This document shows, in pieces, positions 12,573 to 25,568 of a stretch of 64,000 nucleotides of DNA. Made by a program: the position numbers and the translations under genes. Source of the stretch: Gonapodya sp. JEL0774 (Eukaryota > Monoblepharomycota > Monoblepharidomycetes > Monoblepharidales > Gonapodyaceae); assembly GCA_027604505.1 (NCBI GenBank), contig JADIIX010000016.1:124001-188000 (forward strand). Direction: 5' to 3'. Under the pieces are notes generated by a model. That model was not told the DNA's origin, did no database searches, and saw nothing but the letters and a program-made list of their open reading frames with translations. How positions within the stretch are numbered: the first letter of the stretch is position 1; every line of letters starts with the position of its first letter.

Positions 12573-14023
12573 TTACGGAGGGTGCCATTCATTTCCTGAA
12601 GCCCTTGAACGGATCAAGTACTCCTGTTGTGGGGAGTCAAATTGACTCTTCCACAGAGGAAATGGTGCTGGAGGTATCGTTGAGTACAGATGGGAATCAG
12701 GGAAAGTTGGTTGCTCCGATGGAGCGCTCCACCGTCCCCGTCCAGTTGACATTCCAGACGCCGCCGCCCAAGAATAAACCTGCTCGGCGATGTCTTGCTT
12801 CCATCTCTCAGCAGCCTCAGCAAGCTGCTGCGTGATTGAAGGTTGGCTCATCGACGCTGACGCCGGTGCCACGAGCAGCTGGGGTGAGACTGTTACTTCG
12901 GCGGCGGCGGCGGTGAACGACTGTTCACCCGATTCCGACCAAACACGCCTAATCGTATCAGAAACGAGCTCACGTAGGAGTTTCTCGCGAGCTAACGGAT
13001 CTGGAGGTGAGATATCACATGGAGGTTCAATATCGACTGACATTGGCAGTGGGACGGAGTTCTAAACGTGTACAAGTAGTGGACGTTAATAATCCCCAGA
13101 AACAGCATCAATGAAATGATTTGGCCCTGATTGGAAACCGACTCTACAGCCATTGACACACCTGTTGTTCTCCGTCGTCCCATTCCATTTCGTCGCCAGA
13201 TCCCAGTAAGCCTGGTCTGTGTTTCGCAAACTGTCGCTGCCTTGCCTCATAAAAGAGCTCTCTCATTACATTTTCGCGGAACTCTTGGTGCCAGGGCGGT
13301 TTTGCTGTGGTGTTACCAGAGGACCAGTGCGACTGGATCGAAGGTGCTGAAGGACGGCGGGAAGTCGGTGTTTGCGGGCGCGGCATTTCATTTTCACCAT
13401 CCACAAGCATTGAATCTGTATCACCAGTCCGAAAGCCTGAGGAGAGGAGGTGCGGAAGACTCTTTGACCTTTGGTGCCTCGTTTTGATCGGTTCGTGATG
13501 AGCATGAGGCAAATGAGAGTGGGAATGCAAAATGTGGCGAAAATTGTCATTGATATATTGCTCGCGGGAAGTGTGGAAGAGTTCCTAGGAAAGGTGACGT
13601 GTCCCAAAGGCAGCACAAATTGTCAACGGCGTTCAACACCATATAATAAGAAGAATCAGCTCAGTACGGAGCCCAGATGGACAAATCAATTCGGCGAGGC
13701 GTTGTCACCTTCTTTTGCTCAAGATTTTGGCGAGACCTCCAATCCAACGGCCGAAGTCCTTGTGAGTGAACACTAGTCGGGACCGGTCTGAGTCCGGTAT
13801 AGTGCTGAAATATTGGGTTGTGGTGCTCGTGCTTCCCAGGTGGGTGGACAGGCACTTGTACGTGCCGGTGCGGAAACGGATATCCCCCACTGTGTCCACG
13901 GTCCACAGGGGAGGGAAAAGGAGCACTTGACGGTGGCACAGGGAGACCAGGAGGAAGTTGCGGACTGAACCCGGATTCTGGCAGCTTGCTGGTGTTTTCC
14001 ATGGACATTGTGGACTGAGTCAT
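12573..14023 (-). CDS. hypothetical disordered protein
   Basis: Proposed complement join 12573..13061, 13162..13584, 13709..14023 (408 aa). The three open blocks join in phase 0 with good signals (AAG|GTGACA...CCTAG|GAA; CAG|GTGTGT...TTTAG|AAC). I recognise no family. The protein is His/Pro/Ser-rich at the N-terminus, with two likely helical segments: one around EFRENVMRELFYEARQRQF and one around LAEAAERWKQDIAEQVYSW. These aromatic/charged amphipathic stretches suggest short conserved binding modules in a disordered scaffold. The start is uncertain: in-frame ATGs lie upstream at 14112 and 14118. It ends convergently with the MDR gene, about 110 bp away. Confidence 0.55.
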
Positions 14024-14716
14024 GCACTGGCCTTTTGTTGCTCCAGTGAACACACGGCACACCTTCAATTGGTCACCGTTCTCGCGTTTTCGTAGAGCAT
14101 TTCCACCCATCACCATCTGCCAAGGAATTTTAAAGTGAGAAATGGAAACCAAACGAGTGGGATCAATGTCCTCGGTTTGAATGCCGCAAGGCCTGGCGAT
14201 GGTCGAGTGCTTTCCCAGGAGATTAAATTTCCCAAACAGAAATAATTGGAAGTACAAGTCGGAACTCCTTTGTTGGGACAGGAGATTGGTTCTCAGGGTT
14301 TTATTGATTGAGGGGTGGGCATGGGGGACTGATCACAAAAACTAAAAAAAAGGGGGACTCAGATAGAATAGATAGAATGAGAGACCACATAACTTCTGCT
14401 TCGATAATCAAAGAAATTCCTTGTGAATTCAGACCTTGCAGGGTTGAAATCACCAAAAGGCAGTTGCTGCCGCATTTCAAAATTGGCTTCCATTTTCGGA
14501 CACAGGTTTGGGGTCCAGGTCGATCTGACGCCAAAGACTCGAAAGCTTCCCCTATACCGGCCAGCTGAATTCAGTTCCCCCGTTTCCCTTGACAACCGCC
14601 CTATTTCCCTCTTGTGGGAAATCCCCTCCGAACCCATACTTGCTCCAGCGCGCACGTCGCTTCCGGTCCCCCAATCGACGAGACCCTTGTGTCGTCCGGA
14701 CTCCGTCGCTTAAGTG

Positions 14717-16876
14717 ATGGGGACGACAACGGTCACGGAACAGCCGGCGGCCTTCAAAATCATAGGCATTTCCCTCGCTCTTGTATCCTCAGCCTGCATT
14801 GGAGCGGCATTCATCCTCAAAAAGCGGGGCATTCTTCTGGCGCAGGCTCGGGCAAAGGAACAGGGCAAAGATACAGCCGGAGGCAAAGGACACCATTATC
14901 TCACGAATAAAACATGGTGGCTGGGAATGATTCTACTTGCGGTCGGCGAGGGGGTGAGTTTGTGCGGGTCTTCCTTGTTCCACTGTGAGCATACTTTGAG
15001 TTCTATTCCTTGCGGCGATCGACCGCGCTCTCTCTGTATAATGGATTGTGTGCCCTCTGTAATTGATTACTTTCCATGCGTCAGTCCAATTTCGCGGCAT
15101 ACTCGTTTGCACCTGCCATCCTTGTGACGCCACTTGGTGCAATGTCTGTGGTTATCACGACAATTCTCGCCTCCTACTTCTTACAAGAGAGGCTTAATAT
15201 GACGGGGAAGATTGGGTGCATGCAGTGTATATTTGGTGCAGGCATTGTGGTGTTGAATGGTGGGTTCCTCGTCGATGGGAGACAGTGTACATGGCCTGAC
15301 TCACCACATCCTCCAACAGCACCGGCCACAAATTCGACGCAAACTGTCAGAGAGTTTTGGAGCTACGCTGGATACCCGAGTACGTGCGATTTGTCCTCTC
15401 TCCCTTCTTCTCCACATGTCCCAAATGCTTCCACCTGCACGCATGACTTTGCCAGGTTTCATTGTGTACCTTGGCATACTCTTAGTATCTGTCCTGTGGC
15501 TTACATTCTGGGCTGGGCCTCGATGGGGCAGCAAGAATCCTCTCGTGTATATTGGGGTATGCTCTCTCACAGGGAGCATCCTGGTGTTGTCCGTCCAAGG
15601 TACAGACTCTCGGAAGTTAGCTTGTGCGATGTTATTTTCAATCTTTGGTACCATTTTGTGCTCAGGTTTTGGCTCTGCCATCGTTTATACCGCCGCGGGG
15701 AAAACCGCGGAAAATGCTGATGTTTGGGTCAACCAGTTGTTGCTCCCAGACTTCTGGGCTCTTGGAGCAGCTGTCGTTGTCCTTGCTCTGACCATGGTCC
15801 ACTTCCTCAACAAAGCTATCAATCTCTTCAATACCTCCATTGTGACCCCGGTCTACTATGTGTGTTTCACGACCGCCACAATCATATCATCTCTCATCCT
15901 CTTTCGCGGAGCCGGTCCTAATGCCAGTACATCAGTTGCCTCCATTGTTTCAACAGTCCTTGGCTTTCTTGTCATCGTTGGTGGGGTCGCTCTCCTTTAC
16001 TTTTTTAACATGGAGTCGACAGCCATTGCGGAACCTCCAGAAGATCAGGGCGAAGCAGATGTATTCAAAGATATGCCACCGCGTCCATTCGCTCAATCGC
16101 CCGACTCTTCTGTCAATACGCTTGCAAGCGATGAAACTGAATACAGAGGATCCCATCCCACCCAACACCCTCCCCGAAGATCTCAATACCCCGACTACGC
16201 CCAGCAGAGACAACAACAATCACTCCATTTCTACCAGCAGCAACTTCGATCACCGACTTCTTTAGAACCATCTTCCGCCCAAATATACTTGGACGGGCAG
16301 GCGGTCGAAATCGATCCACGTACAGGTATTCCGCTGTACATCCTGCCTGAACTGCAACGTAAACTCTCCTCGGCTACGTCCCACAATCTTACCAACCGAA
16401 GTCGAGCTCGTCCGCCCGTGTCCCCTATCGGATATCAAGGATATCCCGAGGAACCAATTGCCTATCCGACAGCTGCGGCTTACCATGCTGGTGGTCCCCC
16501 ATATGTTCCCCCACCAACACGAACCCCACCCCAAGCCCGGACACCTCGTGATGCGGCAACGGTGCGCAAGAGCTCAGAACCCGTGGCGGAGCAGGCACCA
16601 CCTCGAATGGACACTAGACGGCTGTCCACCTTTTCGCCAAACACATCGGAAAGCGAATGGGAGGACGAAGCGAGACTCGGAAGGGACCTTATAAAAGGCA
16701 CCACGGTGGTTGTTCCAACTACGCGCGCCCCCAAGTCGAAGGGAAACCGCTCAAAAAGTCGAACACGAGATGAAGGCAGGGAGAGTCGCCGAAATTCTAA
16801 GGTTGGCGAAATGGATGAAAGGTGGAATCGGTGGGCGAAGAGTAGCCACGGTGGAAATGAACCAGACATGGCATAG
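14717..16876 (+). CDS. NIPA-type magnesium transporter
   Basis: Proposed join 14717..14953, 15085..15259, 15320..15379, 15456..15599, 15666..16876 (608 aa). The N-terminal 320 residues contain about nine transmembrane helices with hallmarks of the NIPA/DUF803 family: [41 protein letters not shown]...G, VVLNAP, and a late [11 protein letters not shown]. The second intron restores the diagnostic VLNAP motif and the fourth replaces a non-homologous stretch by VQGFGSAI, which supports those joins. Family members are plasma-membrane or endosomal Mg2+ transporters. The last 290 residues are a disordered, Pro/Ser/Arg-rich cytosolic tail much longer than in animal NIPA proteins, plausibly regulatory. 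Confidence 0.88.
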
Positions 16877-17106
16877 TCGGTGGTCAATTCTTCTGTTTGT
16901 GAATATCAAAGTCCAGGTCGCCTGGAGCGCCTGTGCTTTAGGCAGCTTTTACACCTGGAGTGTATATTGTTAAACATTTGTTGTTGTTCTTTCGTTGTGA
17001 TCCAATTTTCGGGATACAATTGTTTGGAATGGTCCTGTTTTTGGCTGGTGATGCATGTTGGTGGTGTGCCGCCGACCCAAGACAGAAAAATTATCGTTAT
17101 CCAGCG

Positions 17107-18660
17107 ATGGACATGAAGCCACAACAACCGAAATCCGAAGAGCTGAACCATTTTCCAATCAGAGTGATCTCAACCTCTTCGCGTGGTCGAATCGTGGTTG
17201 CGACCAAAGAGATTCCCAGAGACACTGTGGTGTTGCTCGCCGCTGCATACGCAGCCTCTATATGCGTGGAAGATCGCACCAAGGTGTGCGCAGGGTGTTT
17301 CCGACATGCAGGTGACAGATCGAGATGGGATATGCGAACACTCAGACGCGGTTTCCCACCAGTGTCCAAGAATGGTGACTCGCAATTCTTCAACGATGGC
17401 CGACGTTATTGCTCTGAGCGGTGTTTGGACTCTTTGTTTGAGCTGGATAGCTACCACGTTGCGAGTCGTTGGCTGGAAGCGTTGGAGGATGAGGTTAGCA
17501 GACGAAAGAGAAAGTACGGTCGGCGAGCGATGGATAAAAGTCAGAAGGAGATTGCAACTGGAAAAAGGGAGGGGAAAAGGGACAATAAAACCAGATCTAA
17601 ATCTCCTTCCGCACAAGCGTTCGAAGAGTGTGAGGATTTGGAATTGGCAACAGCTCTTGGCGTCACCGAGAACAGAGAAGTCGAAGTTTTGGCCCCTGCT
17701 TTGGAGGTAAAAATTGACGCCGCTCCCAGCCAACTCAAAGACGTGCAGCCTGTGGATATACATGGGATTGTAGACGAGTGGATCGTACTATGGGATTTAG
17801 TCGATGTGCCAGGCACAAAATCAGCTTCTGTTTTGGAACATGAACTCCAGCATGATGTGTATCTTCCAGACGACTTTGACGTCGATGTTATGCGACTAAT
17901 CGTGTCGGTTCTTGCTCGTCGGTGGACGGAAATCTCGCGACTACCGGATGATGACAAGACTGGTACGGAGCCCAACTTGCTCACCACAACCGGAAACGAC
18001 CTGGTTGACGTGGATGTAGGCCGTTGCTCCACTTTCAAGGACGTTCTCGGAATGCAGTACAACGAACGAGCGTTTCTCCTTAGTGTCGCAAGGAGAGAAG
18101 AACAGACACTCTCGTTGCCTCTTCCCGACAGTCTACGCCGCTATCTGAACATATACAAATTTCTCAAACGAATTCAGAGTGATTCAGTGAAGCTCAAAGG
18201 AAGCCGGAAACCGGTTTCAAGCAACGAGGATGTCAGTCTACCTCCGATTCTTGGTCAAACAAATCAACTCTTTCGCGCCGTTGCTTTCCGGGAAATTGCA
18301 AATTCTTTCGGCATCTGGGAACCGGGGCCCGCAGATCCACTTGCTCCAGGATATAGTTCACGGGAACTGCTTGGGTTCTCCATCGCACCTCTTGCCAGTC
18401 TGTTCAACCATGATTGTCGTCCGACCTTAAGGCGCACAGAGCTGTTTTTTCCTAGTGATGGGTTGTGCTTTCCAGGGGTGAGCGAGTTTCGGACACTGAG
18501 AGACTTGAAGGAGGGAGAGGAGCTAACTATCGGGTACGGTGACTTAACTGAGGGGGTGAAGGAGAGACGAATGAGACTGAGGGACAACTACTTTTTTGAG
18601 TGTGGCTGTGATAGATGCATTGAAGAGGAGAAAGCAAATGGCCATGTAGAAGTCAAGTAA
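17107..18660 (+). CDS. SET domain protein, SMYD-like, with MYND-like cysteines
   Basis: Single-exon gene, 517 aa from ATG 17107; an upstream in-frame ATG at 16960 would add a hydrophobic, AT-rich segment and is less likely. The SET domain is split as in SMYD proteins. The N-terminal SET-N part (SSRGRIVVATKEIP) is followed by a MYND-like cysteine cluster (CAGCF, later YCSERCLDS), a long insertion with a basic stretch, then the SET core LASLFNHDCRPT, GEELTIGYGD, and post-SET FECGCDRC. Family role: lysine methylation of histones or cytosolic proteins. The canonical NHSC is NHDC here. MYND spacing is irregular, so zinc binding is inferred, not certain. It starts about 230 bp after the NIPA gene on the same strand. 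Confidence 0.8.
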   Translation: MDMKPQQPKSEELNHFPIRVISTSSRGRIVVATKEIPRDTVVLLAAAYAASICVEDRTKVCAGCFRHAGDRSRWDMRTLRRGFPPVSKNGDSQFFNDGRRYCSERCLDSLFELDSYHVASRWLEALEDEVSRRKRKYGRRAMDKSQKEIATGKREGKRDNKTRSKSPSAQAFEECEDLELATALGVTENREVEVLAPALEVKIDAAPSQLKDVQPVDIHGIVDEWIVLWDLVDVPGTKSASVLEHELQHDVYLPDDFDVDVMRLIVSVLARRWTEISRLPDDDKTGTEPNLLTTTGNDLVDVDVGRCSTFKDVLGMQYNERAFLLSVARREEQTLSLPLPDSLRRYLNIYKFLKRIQSDSVKLKGSRKPVSSNEDVSLPPILGQTNQLFRAVAFREIANSFGIWEPGPADPLAPGYSSRELLGFSIAPLASLFNHDCRPTLRRTELFFPSDGLCFPGVSEFRTLRDLKEGEELTIGYGDLTEGVKERRMRLRDNYFFECGCDRCIEEEKANGHVEVK

Positions 18661-18862
18661 CTACAGAACAACCACTGTGCAAGATACAGGATTATGCCCA
18701 ACGATTATGCCACACCATGCCCCAAAGTTCTCTTGGATGGCCCCACGTACTCACTCTATTCCAGGACACCTGAAGTGGTCAGCAAGAATAAATGCAACAA
18801 AAAACCTGATATTTCCTAATCGTTTTTCATAACTAGATATGCTATTTGGATTCTCATTCAAT

Positions 18863-21523
<2,661 letters not shown>

Positions 21524-21878
21524 TCAGTGAAATTGATGTGAAATGGAGAGACAAGATATAAATTGAGCGAGTTGAAATAAGGAGTTGGGAGGTCAAGGGC
21601 TCTATGAGTTGGATGCTCCTCGTGTGGGCATGAGCTGGACACATCAACGTTGTTCTCGTTCGTCTTGCGAAATGATTCAGGCCAATCCAGCTCGTCGTCT
21701 CTTGCTTCATAAAAAACGAACCCTGTTTTGAGAGCTTGGTCGCGGGATTGATCGGTTTGAATTCCCTTGAAAAGCAGATGTTGCGCCCTGAAATGCTTCC
21801 AGCTCAGTCCCAGGCGGTCGACTGTGGGAGTCATCAGCTGCGTCACTAAACCCTGAACTCTGGATATGTCTGCAAAAT
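21524..21878. promoter_or_regulatory. hexokinase upstream region
   Basis: 355 bp between the hexokinase start and the stop of the PP2A methylesterase gene, both on the minus strand. It should hold the hexokinase promoter and the 3' end of the methylesterase transcript. No gene is seen. Confidence 0.4.
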
Positions 21879-23881
21879 TTAATTTGTAGAAGAGAAATGA
21901 AGTGGTTCTGCAGGGCCTAATTTCATGATTTGCCCCCCATCCCCTGTTTCCCTCTCGACTGCCCTCTCCACTCTCCCTGCAGCGACCTTCGCACCAAGCC
22001 CAAATCGCGGAGGCAATACTATTCTCCGATTCCTCTTCGAAAATGATGCGAGCTCTTGAGCGAGTCGGGTAGGTTGGTCGAGTGGAACCTTTGTGAAGAT
22101 TGGTGGATTCTTGTTATGACCTCTTGCGTGTGGGGGGGTTTGGTGACTCACTGGCGGGCCTACTTACAAGATGCCCCGAATCGGGTATCACGGTCAGCTG
22201 AAACTTTCCTGCAATGAGAATAATTCGTGAGATGATTCAAAGTATGTTCGGGAAGTGGAGAAGGGTGCTAAGATTTCCTCCTCTGACCCACCCTGCATCT
22301 GCCCAATCATGAGTGGTGTGTCGAGTCGGTCGGTCCCTGTCAGCCACGACAAGAAGTACGTTCACTAAAGTCAGATACAAGAATCGGACCTCGAACACAA
22401 GCCAAAAGCAAGCGTATGCAATGACGTATTGCGGAGTTCGAAAGCAACCATTCACATGTCACGACGTCCCATGCCAGGCCGCTCCTTGCACTCACCTGCT
22501 AAAATCAAAAACTTTGCCGCCCGAACAGACAAGAATTTTTCCGACAGGTTTTCGAACCATCCTACAATATCACCAAAATTGAACGCACAAACGGTTACTG
22601 ATACATCACTCACTCCCCTGGTCTGCCACTGTTCGATTCGGACCCTAAATGCAACTTACCCTCCCACCACTCCTCACTCGCAGCCAGATCAGTCCTCCAT
22701 TTGTAGGCCGGCCCCCCCCTATCTCCGCGCTCGTCACCAGCAGGAACACGGATAACCAAGGGCGGCATTGCTAATCGAGCGGCTTCGGGCGTGCGAAGAG
22801 TGTGGGAGGTGAGGCTGAAGTGTGGCAGAGGGGTTTATGAGAAATGATAATATTCTTGTTGATCGCGAATGCTGCATTTACTCGCCTCCATCGTATTGCA
22901 TCAGTTGGTGTGAAGAAGCGAATGGGTCGGGAGTGCAGATAGGCGTGCATGTGGCGAAGGGAGTCTTTGGCGGAACCTGATGAGTTGGGAAGAGAGGGAC
23001 AAGGAGGTAGGATAAGACAGTAAAATCGAAAAGTGTAAGATAGAACAAGCCGAGGGGCGGTAGTGTGGTGAGCTAAATATCGCCGGTATCGTTTCCAAAT
23101 CCAAATTAAGGAGGGCACGGGAGATAGAGAGGGGGAATCCATTGAAAAAAACGGATCGTGCCTTCCACAAAACTTCGAATTGTTTGCGAGGCCCTTCGCG
23201 CTCATCTCTCTCTGCCACTCACAGATTCTGAAGGTTCCATCTCACCAACTACCCACCTTCCACTACGTCGACCACCACCACGCCCAAAACGTTCTTCCAA
23301 CCTCCTTCTTTCACGGCATCCACGACCACGGCACCGCCTAAACTGTGTCCAACAAATACCATATCTCGACCACAGGTGTCCAATTGCATAGCAGAGATGA
23401 GCTCGCGAGTATCGGCACTGAGGCGGGCGAGACTCATTTCTTCCACGTTATTGGTCGTTCCAAGTCCTTCGGCACTCGCGGCTTCACCGTCGACAGCTCC
23501 AGACTCCCCATGCCCCCTACAATCCCAAGCCACCACCGCACAGCTGGCATCAATCTCTCTGAGTTTCTTCGCGACCATCCCGAACGACGCTGCCGAGTAA
23601 CCCCCACCGTGGTGAAGTATATACACCGGTGGGGGTGACTGGTTCAGCGGTGAGGGCCCTGGCACTGTAGGCGCAGGAGCTGGGATAGGAATAGCGGGAA
23701 TAGGAATCCCAGAGTGGAATACACGGAATGAGTAGGTTTTTAATGCAAGCGTGGTGGAGGATTCAAAGTACGACAGGGGGGAGAGGGGCGTGAGGTCTGA
23801 GGGGATCGTGGACGGGGAAGCTGACGAAGAAAACGTATTGTGGGAAGCCGGGAAGGGCGGGAGAGACGGATCTGAAGCCAT
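21879..23881 (-). CDS. PPE1: protein phosphatase methylesterase 1 (PME-1)
   Basis: Proposed complement join 21879..22088, 22168..22208, 22292..22336, 22496..22561, 22660..22814, 22886..22976, 23257..23881 (410 aa). Alpha/beta-hydrolase of the PME-1 type: ILHHGGGYSAASFGMVAKKL, WDCRGHGES, nucleophile in FVGHSLGGAVV (GxSxG), VVVDVVEGSAKDSL, HMHAYLHSRPIRFF, AIRWSLTS, KWRTDL, LILAGTDRLD, MIGQMQGKFQLTVIPDSGHL (catalytic His). It removes the carboxyl methyl ester from the C-terminal Leu of PP2A catalytic subunit. The intron after TGGAG starts with GC (GCGAGT) and ends TTCAG; only this join restores RWSLTS. The start at 23881 is the most likely; in-frame ATGs lie upstream. Confidence 0.9.
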
Positions 23882-24154
23882 AAAGCGAATGGGCCGGTGA
23901 ATTGGAATCCAGTGTTGATGCCAATGTACCGACATTTCAAACATGCTACATGATGTTCTTCTTACAACAACGTACGACAAATGAACAAATCTAACAGTAT
24001 AGTAAAACGATGAGATCTCGAGATAAACTCCCAGTGAATGAATTTTTCAAAAAGGTACCAGTCTTCCCCGCCGAACCAAAGACTTAGAGTAGAACACACC
24101 CAGGTGATGCTTGATTGCCACAGTCTCGACCCGCATTGAAGGTCCACTAGCTCG

Positions 24155-25056
24155 CTATACTTCATCGCCTGCTGAGTGTGGTCGTGACGTTGAGGAAAAC
24201 GTGACCACTAGCGAGCGTGAGGGGGACGGGTAAGACAGAAATGGAACTATTGTCAGTCAAAACTCTCGAAGATACTCCAGAAATGTAAATCCTTTGCAAG
24301 AGATGTGCGCAGTGATTGTAGAAAGGAGGGACGTGGCGGGAACTGACCTCTCGCATCCTTAGGTACACCTGTCTTCGGGTCAATTCCTTGCGCCTCCAGC
24401 ATTCGCTCGACTACTACCGTTCTTGCCTCATCAAACCCAATTCCCAGTTCCTCCATTACTCTCACAACCTCATCTCCTGCCTCCGCAAAACCTTTGCGAT
24501 TCTCCCCGGCGCCGAAGTTCGCAGAACTGTCAAACCCATCGGAGGAAGGGAGGGAGGAGAAGGCGAGGGTTGCAGAGGAGGATGCAGAGGAGAGGGAAGT
24601 AGACGTGGAGGGCAGTGGGGGTTGGGAGGCGTCGATGGGCAGTAGTCGGGAGTACGGATTGCGAATGCCTCGATTGCGCCGGTGGAGATAAGGAAGCAGG
24701 AAGCGCCGAGCGGACCACAGAACTTCGTTTTTTTTTTCAGCGGAGTAGGATGTTAAAGGGACGATGAAGTATGAGATAAGGCGGGCGGTGTGATTAATAT
24801 TGGACGAAACGACAGACACAGACGGCTTCAAGGCCACTCAATATGTTTCAACTTAGAATCTTTCCACCGATACTATAGCTCCGCTGTAACTCAACTTCAA
24901 GTACTTACGTATCAGGACTACTACGACCCAGAGCATCAAAACTGTCCAAATGCCCCATTGAGATCCATCTCCATCCTCGTCATCACCGTCACCGGGGTCG
25001 TAAACGGGGTCGTCATTTTGTCGGGGAAATAGAGTCTCGAGGGGGTTAATCTGCAT
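24155..25056 (-). CDS. DUF2015 family membrane protein
   Basis: Proposed complement join 24155..24207, 24348..24722, 24909..25056 (191 aa). The N-terminus is acidic and short, then one hydrophobic segment (IWTVLMLWVVVVLILLW) is completed across intron 1, followed by basic ARRFLLPYLHRR. The C-terminal region has the family signature: EVVRVMEELGIGFDEAR, then QGIDPKTGVPKDARVVTFS, where the last exon restores the expected end. DUF2015 proteins are small fungal proteins of unknown function with one N-terminal anchor; location and function are not established. Its promoter faces the end of the cyclin gene. Confidence 0.8.
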
Positions 25057-25568
25057 TGCGTTGTTGTGGAAATAAACGAATATGATAATTTGATTGTGAA
25101 AATGATCAGACGGCAAGAGGCTGTTCAAGTTTGCATTGGTACTTCCACTCGCTATCACCATGAGAGGGACGAAAGACGGCAAAAAGAAACGAAAATTAGA
25201 TTCAAAATCGTAATACACTACATGCTTTGTACAGATTTGTTTGACGACGGTTTGGGCACTCTCGGATTTGGTTCCCGGAACAAGTACCGGTTTCCAACAC
25301 ACCTTTCGGGAGTTCAAAAGAATTCCTTGTATCATCTAATCGAATTGTCCCCCGTAACGACGTAACGACCGGGGGACAAGTACGTCCGTTGTTAGCCGAT
25401 GTTCTGTTCCAGCCACGTACGATTTCGCAAACACCCATTAGTCCAGCGTTATCCAAGCCCAGAATAGGACCGACGGTCTCCAAGACGTTGCAGGTGTTGC
25501 GAAGCGTCATTTCACGACAAGGTGCTGGTGTCTAATCCAGAACTGTCCGTTGGTTCGCCGTCATCGCC
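25057..25568. other. intergenic region
   Basis: About 510 bp between the DUF2015 start and the cyclin stop, both minus strand. AT-richer than the cyclin gene. No coding signal recognised; presumably the promoter of the DUF2015 gene. Confidence 0.4.

Noticed and set aside
15257-15455. N-terminal part of the 539-codon frame in the NIPA gene
   Set aside because: It crosses introns; the spliced reading gives the conserved VLNAP and YPSFIVYLG, the unspliced one gives no family match.
23158-23638. Plus-strand frames over the methylesterase gene
   Set aside because: Shadows of the well-supported minus-strand hydrolase exon.
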